64,000 nt of DNA from Frigoriflavimonas asaccharolytica (GCF_013294015.1 NZ_JABSNO010000005.1:1-64000); one strand, 5' to 3'. Shown: positions 1-8,258, counted from the first letter of the stretch. Made by a program: numbers and translations. The notes: a model not told the origin generated them from the letters alone.

Positions 1-350
1 TTTTTCAAGCCAGAAGGATTATTTTTCCTAAAATCAGAAATACTATGATAATTGGGCGTTATTGCTGTCAAAAGCCATTGCAATTCTATATTTCGGACAC
101 ATTCTTTTTCGAGTTTCCGTGAACTTCGCACTCCGTTCAAATAGCCGTATAAATAGATTTTAAGAAAAACCTTTGTATTAAAACTTGGTCGACCTTCTGT
201 TTTAAGCGTTTGTACTTCAAAACCTAATGCTTTTAAATCCATACTCTCCACAAAAGCATCTACAAACCGTACAGGATTATCCTGAGAAATCGGATCTTCT
301 AAATTCGTAAAAACCATTTGGTTGCGGGCAATTCCAGTGATATGTTGCAT
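1..350 (-). CDS. IS1182-like transposase, N-terminal part (cut by window edge)
   Basis: The reverse strand reads from ATG at 350 to the window edge without a stop, about 116 codons. The translation begins MQHITGIARNQMVFTNLEDP and contains GRPSFNTKVFLKIYLYGYLN and a segment ending ITPNYHSISDFRKNNP. These are the hallmarks of the DUF772-type N-terminal domain of IS1182-family (DDE) transposases. The catalytic domain would lie outside the window. The element abuts the first cassette boundary at 438, so its insertion probably removed what lay to the left of it. I could not define a terminal inverted repeat from one end alone. Confidence 0.8.
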   Translation of the reverse strand, partial: MQHITGIARNQMVFTNLEDPISQDNPVRFVDAFVESMDLKALGFEVQTLKTEGRPSFNTKVFLKIYLYGYLNGVRSSRKLEKECVRNIELQWLLTAITPNYHSISDFRKNNPSGLK

Positions 351-430
351 CATTAAATATACGAAAATAGAAGCGAATTATTAAAATTATTTCCCTATTT
401 TTGAATATAATAAACGAAGGTTTTTTCACA

Positions 431-452
431 GACTGACGTTACCAACAAGCTG
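431..452 (+). repeat. right half of an attC-like site (5' boundary of first cassette)
   Basis: The sequence GTTACCAACAAGCT starts at 438. It is the imperfect reverse complement of AGCCTGTTGGCAAC at 1150-1163, just after the following gene (12 of 14 positions). Only the right half is present; the left half seems to have been replaced by the transposase-bearing element. Confidence 0.5.
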
Positions 453-468
453 AAAAAAAATCCTGCAA

Positions 469-1149
469 ATGAACAAACTTTCGTCTGAAAATCTAAATCT
501 TCTACCAAATCCGAGTGAATTACAAAAGATTTGTAAATCAATTTCTGCATTGGAATCAATTATTTGTCCTGAATGGGAATATAGATATTATTCTTACCAA
601 AAAGATTGGAGTAAGACCGAAGAGTTTTGCGAAATGAGAAACGGACAAGGAGACCAAATGTTAATCACTTTTAGCGAAAAGGGAACTTGTATTAACGGAT
701 TCGCTCACGAAAGTGAAATGAATGGTTGGAAAAATAATTCCCAACAAGAAATATCAAACGGAATTATAGACGAATTACCGAAAGAATTTAATGAGTTCAT
801 ATTTGGAGAACCAGTAAAAAGTATCGGAACCACATTTTGCATATGGCAAACTGAAAAGGATAAAAATTGGAAAATTGGAAAAATCGATTTACCAAAAGAC
901 GAATATAAAGATGGTTCTTCTGATTTATTACATTTATTGGACGGAAAACCATTAACATACAAAAATTGGGCAGAAGAATATTATGAGGAAAATTTTGAAG
1001 AAAACGAACTGAAATTGGAACTTGTAGAAAAAATTTATAACGGAACTATAATTACAAAAGAATTAGTTCTTGAAATAAATCCTGAATTGGATGATTTTGA
1101 ACAACTGAAATCTGATTTAGATGAAATTGGATATGAACATAAAATATAA
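469..1149 (+). CDS. uncharacterised 226-aa cytoplasmic protein (cassette gene)
   Basis: I do not recognise a named family. The protein has no signal peptide or membrane segment, is acidic, and is rich in Trp and aromatic residues in its first half (CPEWEYRYYSYQKDW). The C-terminal 60 residues are strongly charged and probably helical. It stands alone between an attC-like half site at 438 and a full attC-like site beginning one base after its stop codon, and it is read in the same direction as its neighbours. The layout suggests a mobile cassette cargo gene. The size and acidity would fit an immunity or antitoxin-like role, but nothing in the sequence proves this. Confidence 0.75.
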   Translation: MNKLSSENLNLLPNPSELQKICKSISALESIICPEWEYRYYSYQKDWSKTEEFCEMRNGQGDQMLITFSEKGTCINGFAHESEMNGWKNNSQQEISNGIIDELPKEFNEFIFGEPVKSIGTTFCIWQTEKDKNWKIGKIDLPKDEYKDGSSDLLHLLDGKPLTYKNWAEEYYEENFEENELKLELVEKIYNGTIITKELVLEINPELDDFEQLKSDLDEIGYEHKI

Positions 1150-1295
1150 AGCCTGTTGGCAACACCGTGTATAATTAATGGCTTGGTTCTCGCCTACTTA
1201 CGAAAACCCTCGCGGATTTTCTATTCGGTTTTTATTTACTAAATTAAGTGCTTAAATACGCCACTAATCATACACAAACACGTTAAATTGCATTT
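1150..1295 (+). repeat. attC-like site, class A
   Basis: This is an imperfect palindrome with AAC at 1161-1163 on the left and GTT at 1282-1284 on the right. GTGTATAATTAATGGC near the left end pairs with GCCACTAATCATACAC near the right end (14 of 16). The centre carries TCGCCTACTTACGAAA and a CCTCGCGGA block, which recur in the sites at 5597 and 6318. Confidence 0.55.
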
Positions 1296-1313
1296 GCAGA
1301 CAGCACAGAATCA

Positions 1314-2237
1314 ATGGGTACAGAGATAAAATATAAGATACTAGAATGTAAGTTTGGAGACAAACGATTCAAGATTGAGGAAGATTTGCCAGATGTTGGA
1401 TGGTATCTTTACGTTTATGACCAAAAAGGTAAATGTATCGCAGACCATTTGCAAAATGATTTAGAAACGGTAATCAATTTTGCATTCGAGGAATATAAGG
1501 TACCTATGACTAATTGGGTTGACAGCAAGGATATAAGTTTCGTACAAGAAGAAACCAATAAAATATTAGCTCAAAGAGTGTTGTCGCATTTTGATAGTAA
1601 AAAACTTATTGACTGGGCGATAATGCTTATGGGCAAGGGATTTGATTCAGAAAGTCTGATAATTCTTGCTGGACTAAATTCTGATACAACAGAAGAGCGC
1701 GAGCAATATTTTTGGCAGACAATTGACGAATTAGGACTTGACATTAACAGGACTGATTTTGAATTAATTGAGAATTATGCAATTTATGTTGCGGAATCTG
1801 TTGTAAACAAAAAGATTGCGCCAAAGGACGGACTGACAATAATGCAAGATATCGTTCGTTCCACAGATTATTCTAAAAGGTATGTTCAATTTTACGAGAT
1901 TGACGAAGACTTGGACTACTTAAAATATGATAATCATACAATTTTCAACTCAGGATTGACTTTAAAAAATGCGGACAAGTATATAACAAGAGAATTTGAA
2001 TTATTCCTTGAAACTGAGAAGTATAAAATTGATGATAAAACTAGAGAACTAGCATATTGTAAATCTTGTGACAAGATTGAGAAACCTAAGTTAAAGAACA
2101 TTAGAAACTGGTTTGGAAAAGTGAAATATCAAACTTGGGTATGTGGATTATGTGAATCTAAAAGTATACTACATTTTAGTAGTCAGAAGGGAAAAGAGAT
2201 AATCCTGAAAAGAAAAACGCAACCTAACAATGTATAA
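1314..2237 (+). CDS. uncharacterised 307-aa protein with C-terminal zinc-ribbon-like cysteines (cassette gene)
   Basis: I do not recognise a named family. The first 70 residues look like a small alpha/beta domain (GWYLYVYDQKGKCIADHL). A helical middle section includes the segment SESLIILAGL. Near the C-terminus, CKSCDK and CGLCES form two CxxC pairs about 30 residues apart, a likely zinc ribbon. There is no signal peptide or membrane segment. The stop codon lies inside the left arm of the next attC-like site, so gene end and recombination site overlap. Its upstream boundary GTTAAATTGCATTT mirrors AAACGCAACCTAAC at its own 3' end with only purine-transition mismatches. Function unknown. Confidence 0.75.
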   Translation: MGTEIKYKILECKFGDKRFKIEEDLPDVGWYLYVYDQKGKCIADHLQNDLETVINFAFEEYKVPMTNWVDSKDISFVQEETNKILAQRVLSHFDSKKLIDWAIMLMGKGFDSESLIILAGLNSDTTEEREQYFWQTIDELGLDINRTDFELIENYAIYVAESVVNKKIAPKDGLTIMQDIVRSTDYSKRYVQFYEIDEDLDYLKYDNHTIFNSGLTLKNADKYITREFELFLETEKYKIDDKTRELAYCKSCDKIEKPKLKNIRNWFGKVKYQTWVCGLCESKSILHFSSQKGKEIILKRKTQPNNV

Positions 2238-2350
2238 AAATAATAGCCGGAACAGCAGTAAATTCAAGGGTTGTAGCCCGCTTCAACTTTCTTGTGTTTT
2301 GACAGGAAAATGCCACGCAGTCGGCTACTATTCTTATACTAAACGTTAGC
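2212..2350 (+). repeat. attC-like site
   Basis: The left end is CCTAAC (2223-2228) and the right end is CGTTAG (2344-2349). Inside them GTATAAAAATAATAGCCG (2232-2249) matches the reverse complement of CGGCTACTATTCTTATAC at the right end in 16 of 18 positions. This is one of the cleanest palindromes of the set. It includes the last codons of the preceding gene. Confidence 0.55.
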
Positions 2351-2372
2351 AAGAAACCCATAACAAAAATTT

Positions 2373-2402
2373 CCTCTTCAAAAACTGAAGAGGGTTTTTT
2401 TT
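2373..2402. terminator. intrinsic terminator
   Basis: A perfect 7-bp stem, CCTCTTC at 2373-2379 and GAAGAGG at 2387-2393, is followed by a run of eight T. It would end transcription coming through the first two cassettes before the next gene. Confidence 0.75.
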
Positions 2403-2545
2403 AATAAAATTCACCAAAAAAATTCACAAAAGTGCTTATTAAATTCAATCATAACCACCATCAAAAATCCCCTAAAAAAATTAAAATTTTATTCCACAAT
2501 TAATGAAAATTATTTTATAGCTATGAGTACACAAAATTTAAAAAA

Positions 2546-3025
2546 ATGAGTACAAACAATCAAATCAGCATCGAGATCCCGCAGGGAATTTTAGATTAGG
2601 CATTGCAAGATCTACAAAAAGTGAAAGCCGCTCTTGCCCCTTATCTACAAGGCTTGACGGACAAAGAAAAACAATCGCTCTTCAAAATGGGAGACAAAAC
2701 CGTAGCCACCGTGCAGAAGGTAAAAAGCTACACCAGCACAAATCCAGAATTTAATCCAAACTATATGGATCTGGCAGAATTTGTGAAAGATGAAATCGTA
2801 GTTACCCAACTAGATCCCCTCGTAAATCTCTGCAATCAATTGGCTTCCGATCTATCAGATACCATGACGCTTGCAGGCAGCGAAGCCTTGAAGGCATCAC
2901 TTATGTATTACGGCGCTGTAAAAGAAGCGGAATCCAAAGGAGTTGCCACTGCAAAACCTATCTACGATGATCTTAGCCAAAGATTTATGCGACAAAACTT
3001 CAAGAAAGATAAACCAAAGGACTAA
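2546..3025 (+). pseudogene. conserved flavobacterial protein with an early nonsense codon
   Basis: ATG at 2546 opens MSTNNQISIEIPQGILD, then an in-frame TAG stands at 2597-2599, then the frame continues ALQDLQKVKAALAPYLQGLT for 142 codons to the stop at 3023. Both halves belong together: I recognise the joined sequence as a small soluble protein common in Bacteroidota, without a known function. The remaining frame has no stop or shift, so the lesion looks recent. TTG at 2603 could in principle restart translation and give a 140-aa product lacking the first 19 residues. A near-duplicate start, ATGAGTACACAAAATTT, lies at 2523. A terminator follows at 3049. Confidence 0.75.
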
Positions 3026-3048
3026 TCTATCTTCCCTCATTTAAAACT

Positions 3049-3090
3049 CGACCCTTTTATACTCAATGACGAGTAAAAAAGGGTCGTTTT
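3049..3090 (+). terminator. intrinsic terminator
   Basis: CGACCCTTTT at 3049-3058 pairs perfectly with AAAAGGGTCG at 3077-3086, followed by TTTT. It lies 23 bases after the stop codon of the interrupted gene. Confidence 0.7.
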
Positions 3091-3120
3091 CATTTCACAA
3101 GATTGAAGATCGAGCCTAAA

Positions 3121-3350
3121 AGATTGGATGGCGTGCCAAAAAGATTGGACGACGAGACTAAAAGACTGGATGGTGATGTAAAAAGTCTAGACAGTGAGGC
3201 AAATAGACTGGATGGCGAGACTAAAAGGCTCGATTGTCAGATGAAAGTGTGGGTAGGTCAGATAAAAGTGTGGGTATGCCAGGTGAAAGTGTGGGTGGAG
3301 AAGCTGAAAGTGTGGATGGAGAGGGAAAAAGAGTGGATTTTCAGTATTTA
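3121..3350 (+). repeat. minisatellite of about eleven 21-bp units
   Basis: Units of exactly 21 bp follow each other, the first six like AGACTGGATGGCGAGACTAAA and the last five drifted to GTGTGGGTATGCCAGGTGAAA. Because 21 is a multiple of three, reading frames stay open: one frame gives a KRLDG-type heptapeptide repeat that becomes KVWV, another gives a Ser-Val-Gly repeat. The only start for the first frame is TTG at 3103 and there is no convincing upstream signal, so I list this as a DNA repeat rather than a gene. From 3351 to about 3525 I see nothing further. Confidence 0.8.
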
Positions 3351-3551
3351 AAACTGTTTATAAGTGGTGAAAGTGGCAATTCGGATAATTATTGTGGGAT
3401 AAACAGATGCTTGATGATTTGTAGAAAAAATATTGATATATTTGTGAGTACAACAATTAAAGGAGCGCTTATACAAGCTATTTTGTGTCGATTCATTCAA
3501 GTTTGTAGCGAGTAATAACGAGTTGTATGTAATACCTAAAAAAGAAAAAAC

Positions 3552-5597
3552 ATGTATGAAATAAGACCAGAAAGTGTAAAAACTTTTGTTGAAGACAATA
3601 GCATAAAACTTCCTAGATTTCAAAGAAAACAAACTTGGGATGACAAGAAAAATTTTGAATTATGTATAAGTATTTTCAAAGAATATCCTATGGGAGTGTG
3701 TATATTAAATCTTGAAAAGCAAAATGGTGTTGAAACAAAATGGTTGTTAGATGGACGTCAAAGAAGAAACGCTTTAGCAACTATTTGGGATGATCCAGAA
3801 CAAATTTATATCTGGGCAAAAAAATGGCTTAAACTAAAAAATAATGACCAATTAGCAGATGTAGAAGAAAAATTTTGGGAAAGTATAAACGACTATTTAG
3901 AAGAGGATGTTGTTGAAAATGAAAATAATGAAATTGATTCTGATCTAAATGATGAAAATAATGAAGATTTAGATGATTCATTATCAAGTGATGAAGAAGA
4001 AGAATTTAATTTAAACTCGTCCGGTTTAGAATTTCTTTTAGAAATTATTAAGCTAATACATAATAAAACAACAAAATTTAGTGGTTTCACAAGACCTTTT
4101 GATTTCACTAAATTAATAAAAAGACTTCCATATGAGACAACTGTAAACGGAAAACGAACTCTAACTTCAAAAAAATTAAAAAGTTTTATTAATCAATATG
4201 AGACTTATTGTAAAGATGAGTTACTAGATTTAAATTCAAAAGTTTCATTTGAAAGTTTTATGTTTCAAAGATTTGATTTAGATTCAAGTACAAAACAAAG
4301 TTTAAAAGCTCAAATAACACAAAATTGGGATAATATTTATGCTAGAATTGACATTCTAAATAAAATAAGAAACATACTAATAGGAGCTAAAATTGGACTT
4401 ATTGAAGTCAAAGATATTGCTAGTACTGACTCTCAAAAGATATTCAATATTATTAACTCAAAAGGAACGAAACTTAATGCTGTTGAGATTTTATCTGCAA
4501 AACCTAGCTGGAATATTATTATTAAAAACCCAACTCAAAAGCAAATAGTTGCTACTAAAGAATTATATACTAAAATTGAAGTAAGATATGAGAATATTGT
4601 TAAATGGGATTTACCAGCAACATTCTTAAGTGTAATTCAAAATGGTTCTTCCTTTTTCAAAGAGTTTACAGACTCAAAAGCTGATTTTGAAAAACAATTA
4701 ACATTAGGTTTTAAATTAGTTAGTGGATTAATACAAGGAGGTGTAAAAAAAGAAGATATTGATGATTTAAGCAGAAACAAAGATATTAATTGGGAGGTGG
4801 ATATTGAAAACCTTGCTAATGAAGTAGACCTTTTTAGTAAAATAATATTAAGTAATGAATATTTTAAATATTTTAAATCTTGGAAGGTTTCTATAATGGA
4901 TCTTTTAACTGATGCCATTACACTAAACTTCGTCATAATTCTTTATAAAGATTGGGTAAGAAAAGGTAAACCAGTAGGCTCTGACACAAAAGCAAAGCAA
5001 TTCCAGAAAAATAGCTTCATATTAATAGATCAACTAATTTTTGAATATGTTAATAAACAATGGAGAGGATCAAGTGATTCAAAAATTGCTAAAAACCTAA
5101 ATAACTTTGGTGGTTTACCTGAATTGTTTGAACCAATTACTAAAGCGAGATGGAGAACTTTGTTAAATGAAATAATAGATTCAAATTCTATAGATTCTGA
5201 CAAAATAACTCAAAAGATGATGGAGCCAATTTTATATCACTTTTACTGTATATCGAAAATTCAAGGTCCAGATTCATTCTATAAAATAGAAGTTGATCAC
5301 ATAATTCCTCAATCAATTTTTAATAAATCTGCTTTAAGAGATAGAGACTCATTACAACATAATTTATATAACCTAGCGTTACTTCCAAAAGATGATAATA
5401 TTTCGAAGAGCAGTAAACGTTTAGTTGAAATTTCTAATCAATGGTTAAAAGATCAAATTGAAAAATATGCATTTATAAAGGAAAATCAATTTACTACATT
5501 TTCAGAATTGAATAATCTTGAACAATTAAAAAATTTACGAGGTAATATGATTCTTGATGCTTTTGATAAGAAAAGAGATAGTATTTTAAATAACTAG
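3552..5597 (+). CDS. DUF262/HNH-type protein (GmrSD-like, putative defence nuclease)
   Basis: The N-terminal DUF262 (ParB-like) domain shows the nucleotide-binding motif DGRQR at residues 67-71 after PRFQRKQTWD. The C-terminal region carries an HNH-type nuclease signature, VDHIIPQS, followed by LYNLALLP and an Asn/Lys-rich end, around residues 578-620. This pairing is the arrangement of single-chain GmrSD-type proteins, which cleave modified phage DNA using nucleotide hydrolysis. Residues about 122-157 form an unusually acidic Asn/Asp/Glu insertion. At 681 aa the length suits the family. It is the largest cassette gene; its flanks TTGTATGTAATAC and GTACTACTTACAA are near-perfect inverted repeats. 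The defence role is inferred from the family. Confidence 0.82.
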   Translation: MYEIRPESVKTFVEDNSIKLPRFQRKQTWDDKKNFELCISIFKEYPMGVCILNLEKQNGVETKWLLDGRQRRNALATIWDDPEQIYIWAKKWLKLKNNDQLADVEEKFWESINDYLEEDVVENENNEIDSDLNDENNEDLDDSLSSDEEEEFNLNSSGLEFLLEIIKLIHNKTTKFSGFTRPFDFTKLIKRLPYETTVNGKRTLTSKKLKSFINQYETYCKDELLDLNSKVSFESFMFQRFDLDSSTKQSLKAQITQNWDNIYARIDILNKIRNILIGAKIGLIEVKDIASTDSQKIFNIINSKGTKLNAVEILSAKPSWNIIIKNPTQKQIVATKELYTKIEVRYENIVKWDLPATFLSVIQNGSSFFKEFTDSKADFEKQLTLGFKLVSGLIQGGVKKEDIDDLSRNKDINWEVDIENLANEVDLFSKIILSNEYFKYFKSWKVSIMDLLTDAITLNFVIILYKDWVRKGKPVGSDTKAKQFQKNSFILIDQLIFEYVNKQWRGSSDSKIAKNLNNFGGLPELFEPITKARWRTLLNEIIDSNSIDSDKITQKMMEPILYHFYCISKIQGPDSFYKIEVDHIIPQSIFNKSALRDRDSLQHNLYNLALLPKDDNISKSSKRLVEISNQWLKDQIEKYAFIKENQFTTFSELNNLEQLKNLRGNMILDAFDKKRDSILNN

Positions 5598-5742
5598 TAC
5601 TACTTACAATACTGACTGTAAGTAATTGCTAGTTCTCGCCTACTTACGAAAGTCCTCGCGGACTTTCTTGGTCGGTAATTATTTACTAAATTAGTTGCTT
5701 GAAACACGCAACTAACTATATACAATCACGTTAGCTGTAAGC
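5597..5742 (+). repeat. attC-like site, class A
   Basis: The left core GTACTACTTACAA begins at the last base of the stop codon; the right end is CACGTTAGCTGTAAGC with GTT at 5730. The centre shares TCGCCTACTTACGAAA, CCTCGCGGACTTTC and TTTACTAAATTA with the sites at 1150 and 6318. The AAC of the left end is changed to AAT. Confidence 0.5.
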
Positions 5743-5768
5743 TTTAAGCTGAAAATAAAAATAGTAAT

Positions 5769-6314
5769 TTGGAAATTAAAGGATATAATACAGAAATTTC
5801 ACCTATAGAATTTGAGAAATTAGTAAAAGATTACTTTCTTGAAATAAGCGGAACTTTAAAAAATTTTAAAGCAACTCATAATGTTAGAATAAAATCATTT
5901 GATGGAGACTATCAAATTGATGTTTTTGCTGAATTTGAAGCGCTAGGCACAGAAATAAGAGTTCTTGTTGAATGCAAGAAACATAAAAATAAAATAAAGA
6001 GAGAGACAGTTCAAGTACTTTTTGATAAGTTAAGAGCCACAGGAAGTCATAAAGGAATTATATTCGCTACAAGTGGCTTCCAAAGTGGAGCTGAAAAATT
6101 TGCAAAAGAACACGGAATTGCTCTTATTAATGTAATTGAAGGAAAATTGACTGTAGGTGTAAAAAGTGCTGAAAAAACTGAAATCAGTGAAGAATATTTA
6201 AAATTTTTTGAAATACCAAAATATGTTGGAGAATATAATTATTCGGATAATGGTATTTGTTATTTGCAAAAAGGTTATTTAGAAACATTAGAAGATTTTA
6301 TATATGATAAGTAA
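5769..6314 (+). CDS. Mrr-like restriction endonuclease-fold protein (cassette gene)
   Basis: The fold is PD-(D/E)xK: QIDVFAEF gives the metal-binding Asp51, VLVECKKHK gives the E-x-K pair Glu68/Lys70, and VQVLFDKLRATGSHKGIIFATSGFQSGA is the typical Mrr_cat continuation (residues about 81-108). Glu15 in PIEFEKLV fits the family's N-terminal conserved acid. The start is TTG at 5769; no ATG precedes it in frame. At 181 aa it is a stand-alone nuclease domain without a DNA-recognition domain. Its cassette flanks, GTTAGCTGTA upstream and TACAGCTAAC downstream, are perfect inverted repeats. A role in DNA restriction is likely from the fold, but the target is unknown. Confidence 0.8.
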   Translation: MEIKGYNTEISPIEFEKLVKDYFLEISGTLKNFKATHNVRIKSFDGDYQIDVFAEFEALGTEIRVLVECKKHKNKIKRETVQVLFDKLRATGSHKGIIFATSGFQSGAEKFAKEHGIALINVIEGKLTVGVKSAEKTEISEEYLKFFEIPKYVGEYNYSDNGICYLQKGYLETLEDFIYDK

Positions 6315-6317
6315 GAG

Positions 6318-6448
6318 TCTACAGCTAACACCATATAAAATTTATTGCTGGCTTCTCGCCTACTTATAAAAGTCCTCTTGTACTTTCTTGTTCGGTAATT
6401 AGATGCTTATACATACAACTTATCATATACAAAAATGTTACATGTAAT
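6318..6448 (+). repeat. attC-like site, class A
   Basis: TACAGCTAACA at 6320-6330 pairs with TGTTACATGTA at 6436-6446 (9 of 11). The centre again carries CTCGCCTACTTA followed by a CCTC...TTTCTTGTTCGGTAATTA stretch shared with the two other class A sites. Confidence 0.55.
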
Positions 6449-6463
6449 ATAAACCAATAATAT

Positions 6464-7057
6464 ATGAAAAAGAAAAAAATAGTATTCAGCATATTAGCTG
6501 CTCTTGTATTAATGATATCAATATTCCTTTATATGAATAGAGATAAATTCGTCTATGTAGGTTCAGTAGATATTATTGAAGTCGATTGCAGCAAAAAACT
6601 TCAAATCTTGAGCGAAGTTTTAGAAAGTGATCAAAAGATTAGAAAAGAAAGTGATTTAATCAAATTCGCTAAAGAAGATCATAGAAATCAAGAATTAGTG
6701 ATTAGCATTATTGAAAAGTGTGGTATGCCAACATTAAAGGAGGTGGGACAAAAACATATGGATGCTATCTGGTTGGGACTGCAACATAGTTCTGAGGAAG
6801 AAATCAGAAAAAAGTATTGGCCACAAGTAGAGAAAGCGGTTGAAAATGGAGACTTATCTAAACAACAATACGCCTTGATGAAGGATAGGATTTTGATGGA
6901 CGAAGGAAAACCACAAATATATGGTTCTCAAATAGAAAATGGCAAATTGTATACATTAGAAAATCCTGAAACTGTGAACGTAAGAAGAAAAGAAATGGGT
7001 ATGGAACCAATAGAGGAATATTTAAAGTATTTCAACATTATGTTTAATCCGAAGTAA
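6464..7057 (+). CDS. DUF6624 family protein, membrane-anchored
   Basis: One N-terminal transmembrane segment (residues about 5-23) is followed by an extracytoplasmic domain of about 170 residues. The domain has the DUF6624 signature: a CGMPTLKEVG segment, IWLGLQHSS, KKYWPQVEKAVENGDLSKQQYALMKDRIL, then DEGKPQIYGSQ and a final VRRKEMGMEPIEEYLKYF. The family is widespread and its function is unknown. The charged start MKKKKIV fits a signal anchor. The gene lies alone between attC-like sites; its upstream boundary GTTACATGTAAT mirrors ACTACACGTACC just after its stop. Confidence 0.85.
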   Translation: MKKKKIVFSILAALVLMISIFLYMNRDKFVYVGSVDIIEVDCSKKLQILSEVLESDQKIRKESDLIKFAKEDHRNQELVISIIEKCGMPTLKEVGQKHMDAIWLGLQHSSEEEIRKKYWPQVEKAVENGDLSKQQYALMKDRILMDEGKPQIYGSQIENGKLYTLENPETVNVRRKEMGMEPIEEYLKYFNIMFNPK

Positions 7058-7061
7058 AAAT

Positions 7062-7200
7062 ACTACACGTACCAGCTCATATTTTTTATACTTCAATTTG
7101 AAATAGTACAAACTGACAAACATTCAGCAAACGATTTGCTACCACCGAAAAATATCTGATTTTTAGACGCACAAATCATATAAAATCACGTAATCTGTGA
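7062..7200 (+). repeat. degenerate attC-like site
   Basis: The left end TACACGTACC (7064-7073) keeps complementarity to the 5' boundary of the preceding gene, but AAC has become ACC. The right end is CACGTAATCTG at 7188, where GTT has become GTA. The internal palindrome is weak, so the site may be dead. Confidence 0.35.
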
Positions 7201-7295
7201 GAAATTCGTAAATGGCAATAATATAAGGAAAAATAGAATCTCTAAAAACTCTAAAATCTGAATTAGAGCGTAATGGAATTTACAGATTTAATTCT

Positions 7296-8258
7296 GTGAA
7301 AGAAATTAAGGATTTTTTATTAAATTATAATTCGGAAAAACGCATTGTCCTCAATTATGAAGTAGAGAAATTAGCAGTAAAACATTCTGAAACCTGCTCT
7401 AATCTTAAACAAAGAATACAGAACAAAACTGAAATAATCAATTTCGAAACTGAAAAAATTGATGATCGAATTTCTGATTTAGAGAGAAAAATTAACATCA
7501 TTAATACTAACGATATTAACTTTTTAAAAAAAATAATCTCAAGTGTAAAACTATATTCCCTAAAAAAGCAATCGAATTACCTCGTTAAAAATAGAAATGA
7601 ATTGGTAAATGCTTCAGTAAAAGAGATTACGAGAAGCATTGAAAATGATGAGATTTTCATAAGAGAATACGAAGCTGATATAGAAAATTTAATTGCAGAA
7701 AGAGCAAAATCAGAAATTCAAAGATTAGAATATACACGAAATGTTTTAGAAAACTCAAGAAATCTAATTTCTGGAGCGATAGGGGAAAATTTAGTTGTAA
7801 AAGAAATAAAGAAACTTTCAGATGACTATGTATTAATTAATAATTTCAATTTAAAATTTTCTCGTCCGATTTTTTACAAAAAGCACAATCAAAGGATATA
7901 CTCTGTACAAATAGACCACCTTTTAATTTCCAAAGCAGGAATTTTTATCATAGAAACAAAGAACTGGAGCAAATCATCTGTCGATACTATCAATTTGAGG
8001 TCGCCGATTGAACAAATTGAAAGATCTAGTTTTGCACTTTATGTGTATATCTCGGAAAATATTAGATTAAATGAGCATCATTGGGGAGAACAACAAATTC
8101 CTATAAGAAATCTTATTGTGATGATTAATAATAAGCCAATAGGTAAATTTAAATATGTAAAAATTAAACTCTTAAACGAACTTAATGATTATCTAAAATT
8201 TTTTGAACCTGTTTTAACAGAAAATCAGATTGATTTTATTACAAACAAATTGCTTTAA
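7296..8258 (+). CDS. NERD-domain protein with N-terminal coiled coil
   Basis: A long charged coiled coil fills residues about 30-155. It is followed by a NERD (nuclease-related) domain: GAIGE at 160-164, then QIDHLLISKAGIFIIETKNWS with putative catalytic Asp207, Glu220 and Lys222. The C-terminus continues with a beta-rich stretch. The first usable start is GTG at 7296, but the frame is open upstream to 7227 and reads IESLKTLKSELERNGIYRFNS, which looks like true protein. It begins at ATA (7233-7235) where an ATG would be expected. Either translation starts at ATA or the native start has been lost. NERD proteins are thought to act on DNA; the role here is unknown. Confidence 0.75.
   Translation: MKEIKDFLLNYNSEKRIVLNYEVEKLAVKHSETCSNLKQRIQNKTEIINFETEKIDDRISDLERKINIINTNDINFLKKIISSVKLYSLKKQSNYLVKNRNELVNASVKEITRSIENDEIFIREYEADIENLIAERAKSEIQRLEYTRNVLENSRNLISGAIGENLVVKEIKKLSDDYVLINNFNLKFSRPIFYKKHNQRIYSVQIDHLLISKAGIFIIETKNWSKSSVDTINLRSPIEQIERSSFALYVYISENIRLNEHHWGEQQIPIRNLIVMINNKPIGKFKYVKIKLLNELNDYLKFFEPVLTENQIDFITNKLL

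Noticed and set aside
705-962. Open frame on the reverse strand inside the first cassette gene
   Set aside because: It lies wholly within the better-supported forward gene and has no recognisable protein features or promoter.
3234-3515. A 93-codon frame across and beyond the 21-bp minisatellite
   Set aside because: It begins with TTG inside the repeat and the part after the repeat has no protein-like pattern; two frames stay open across the repeat because of its period.
1150-7200. Ordinary rho-independent terminators as explanation of the palindromes
   Set aside because: They lack T runs, have loops of 50 nt or more, and their ends are complementary to the 5' side of the same gene, which a terminator would not require.
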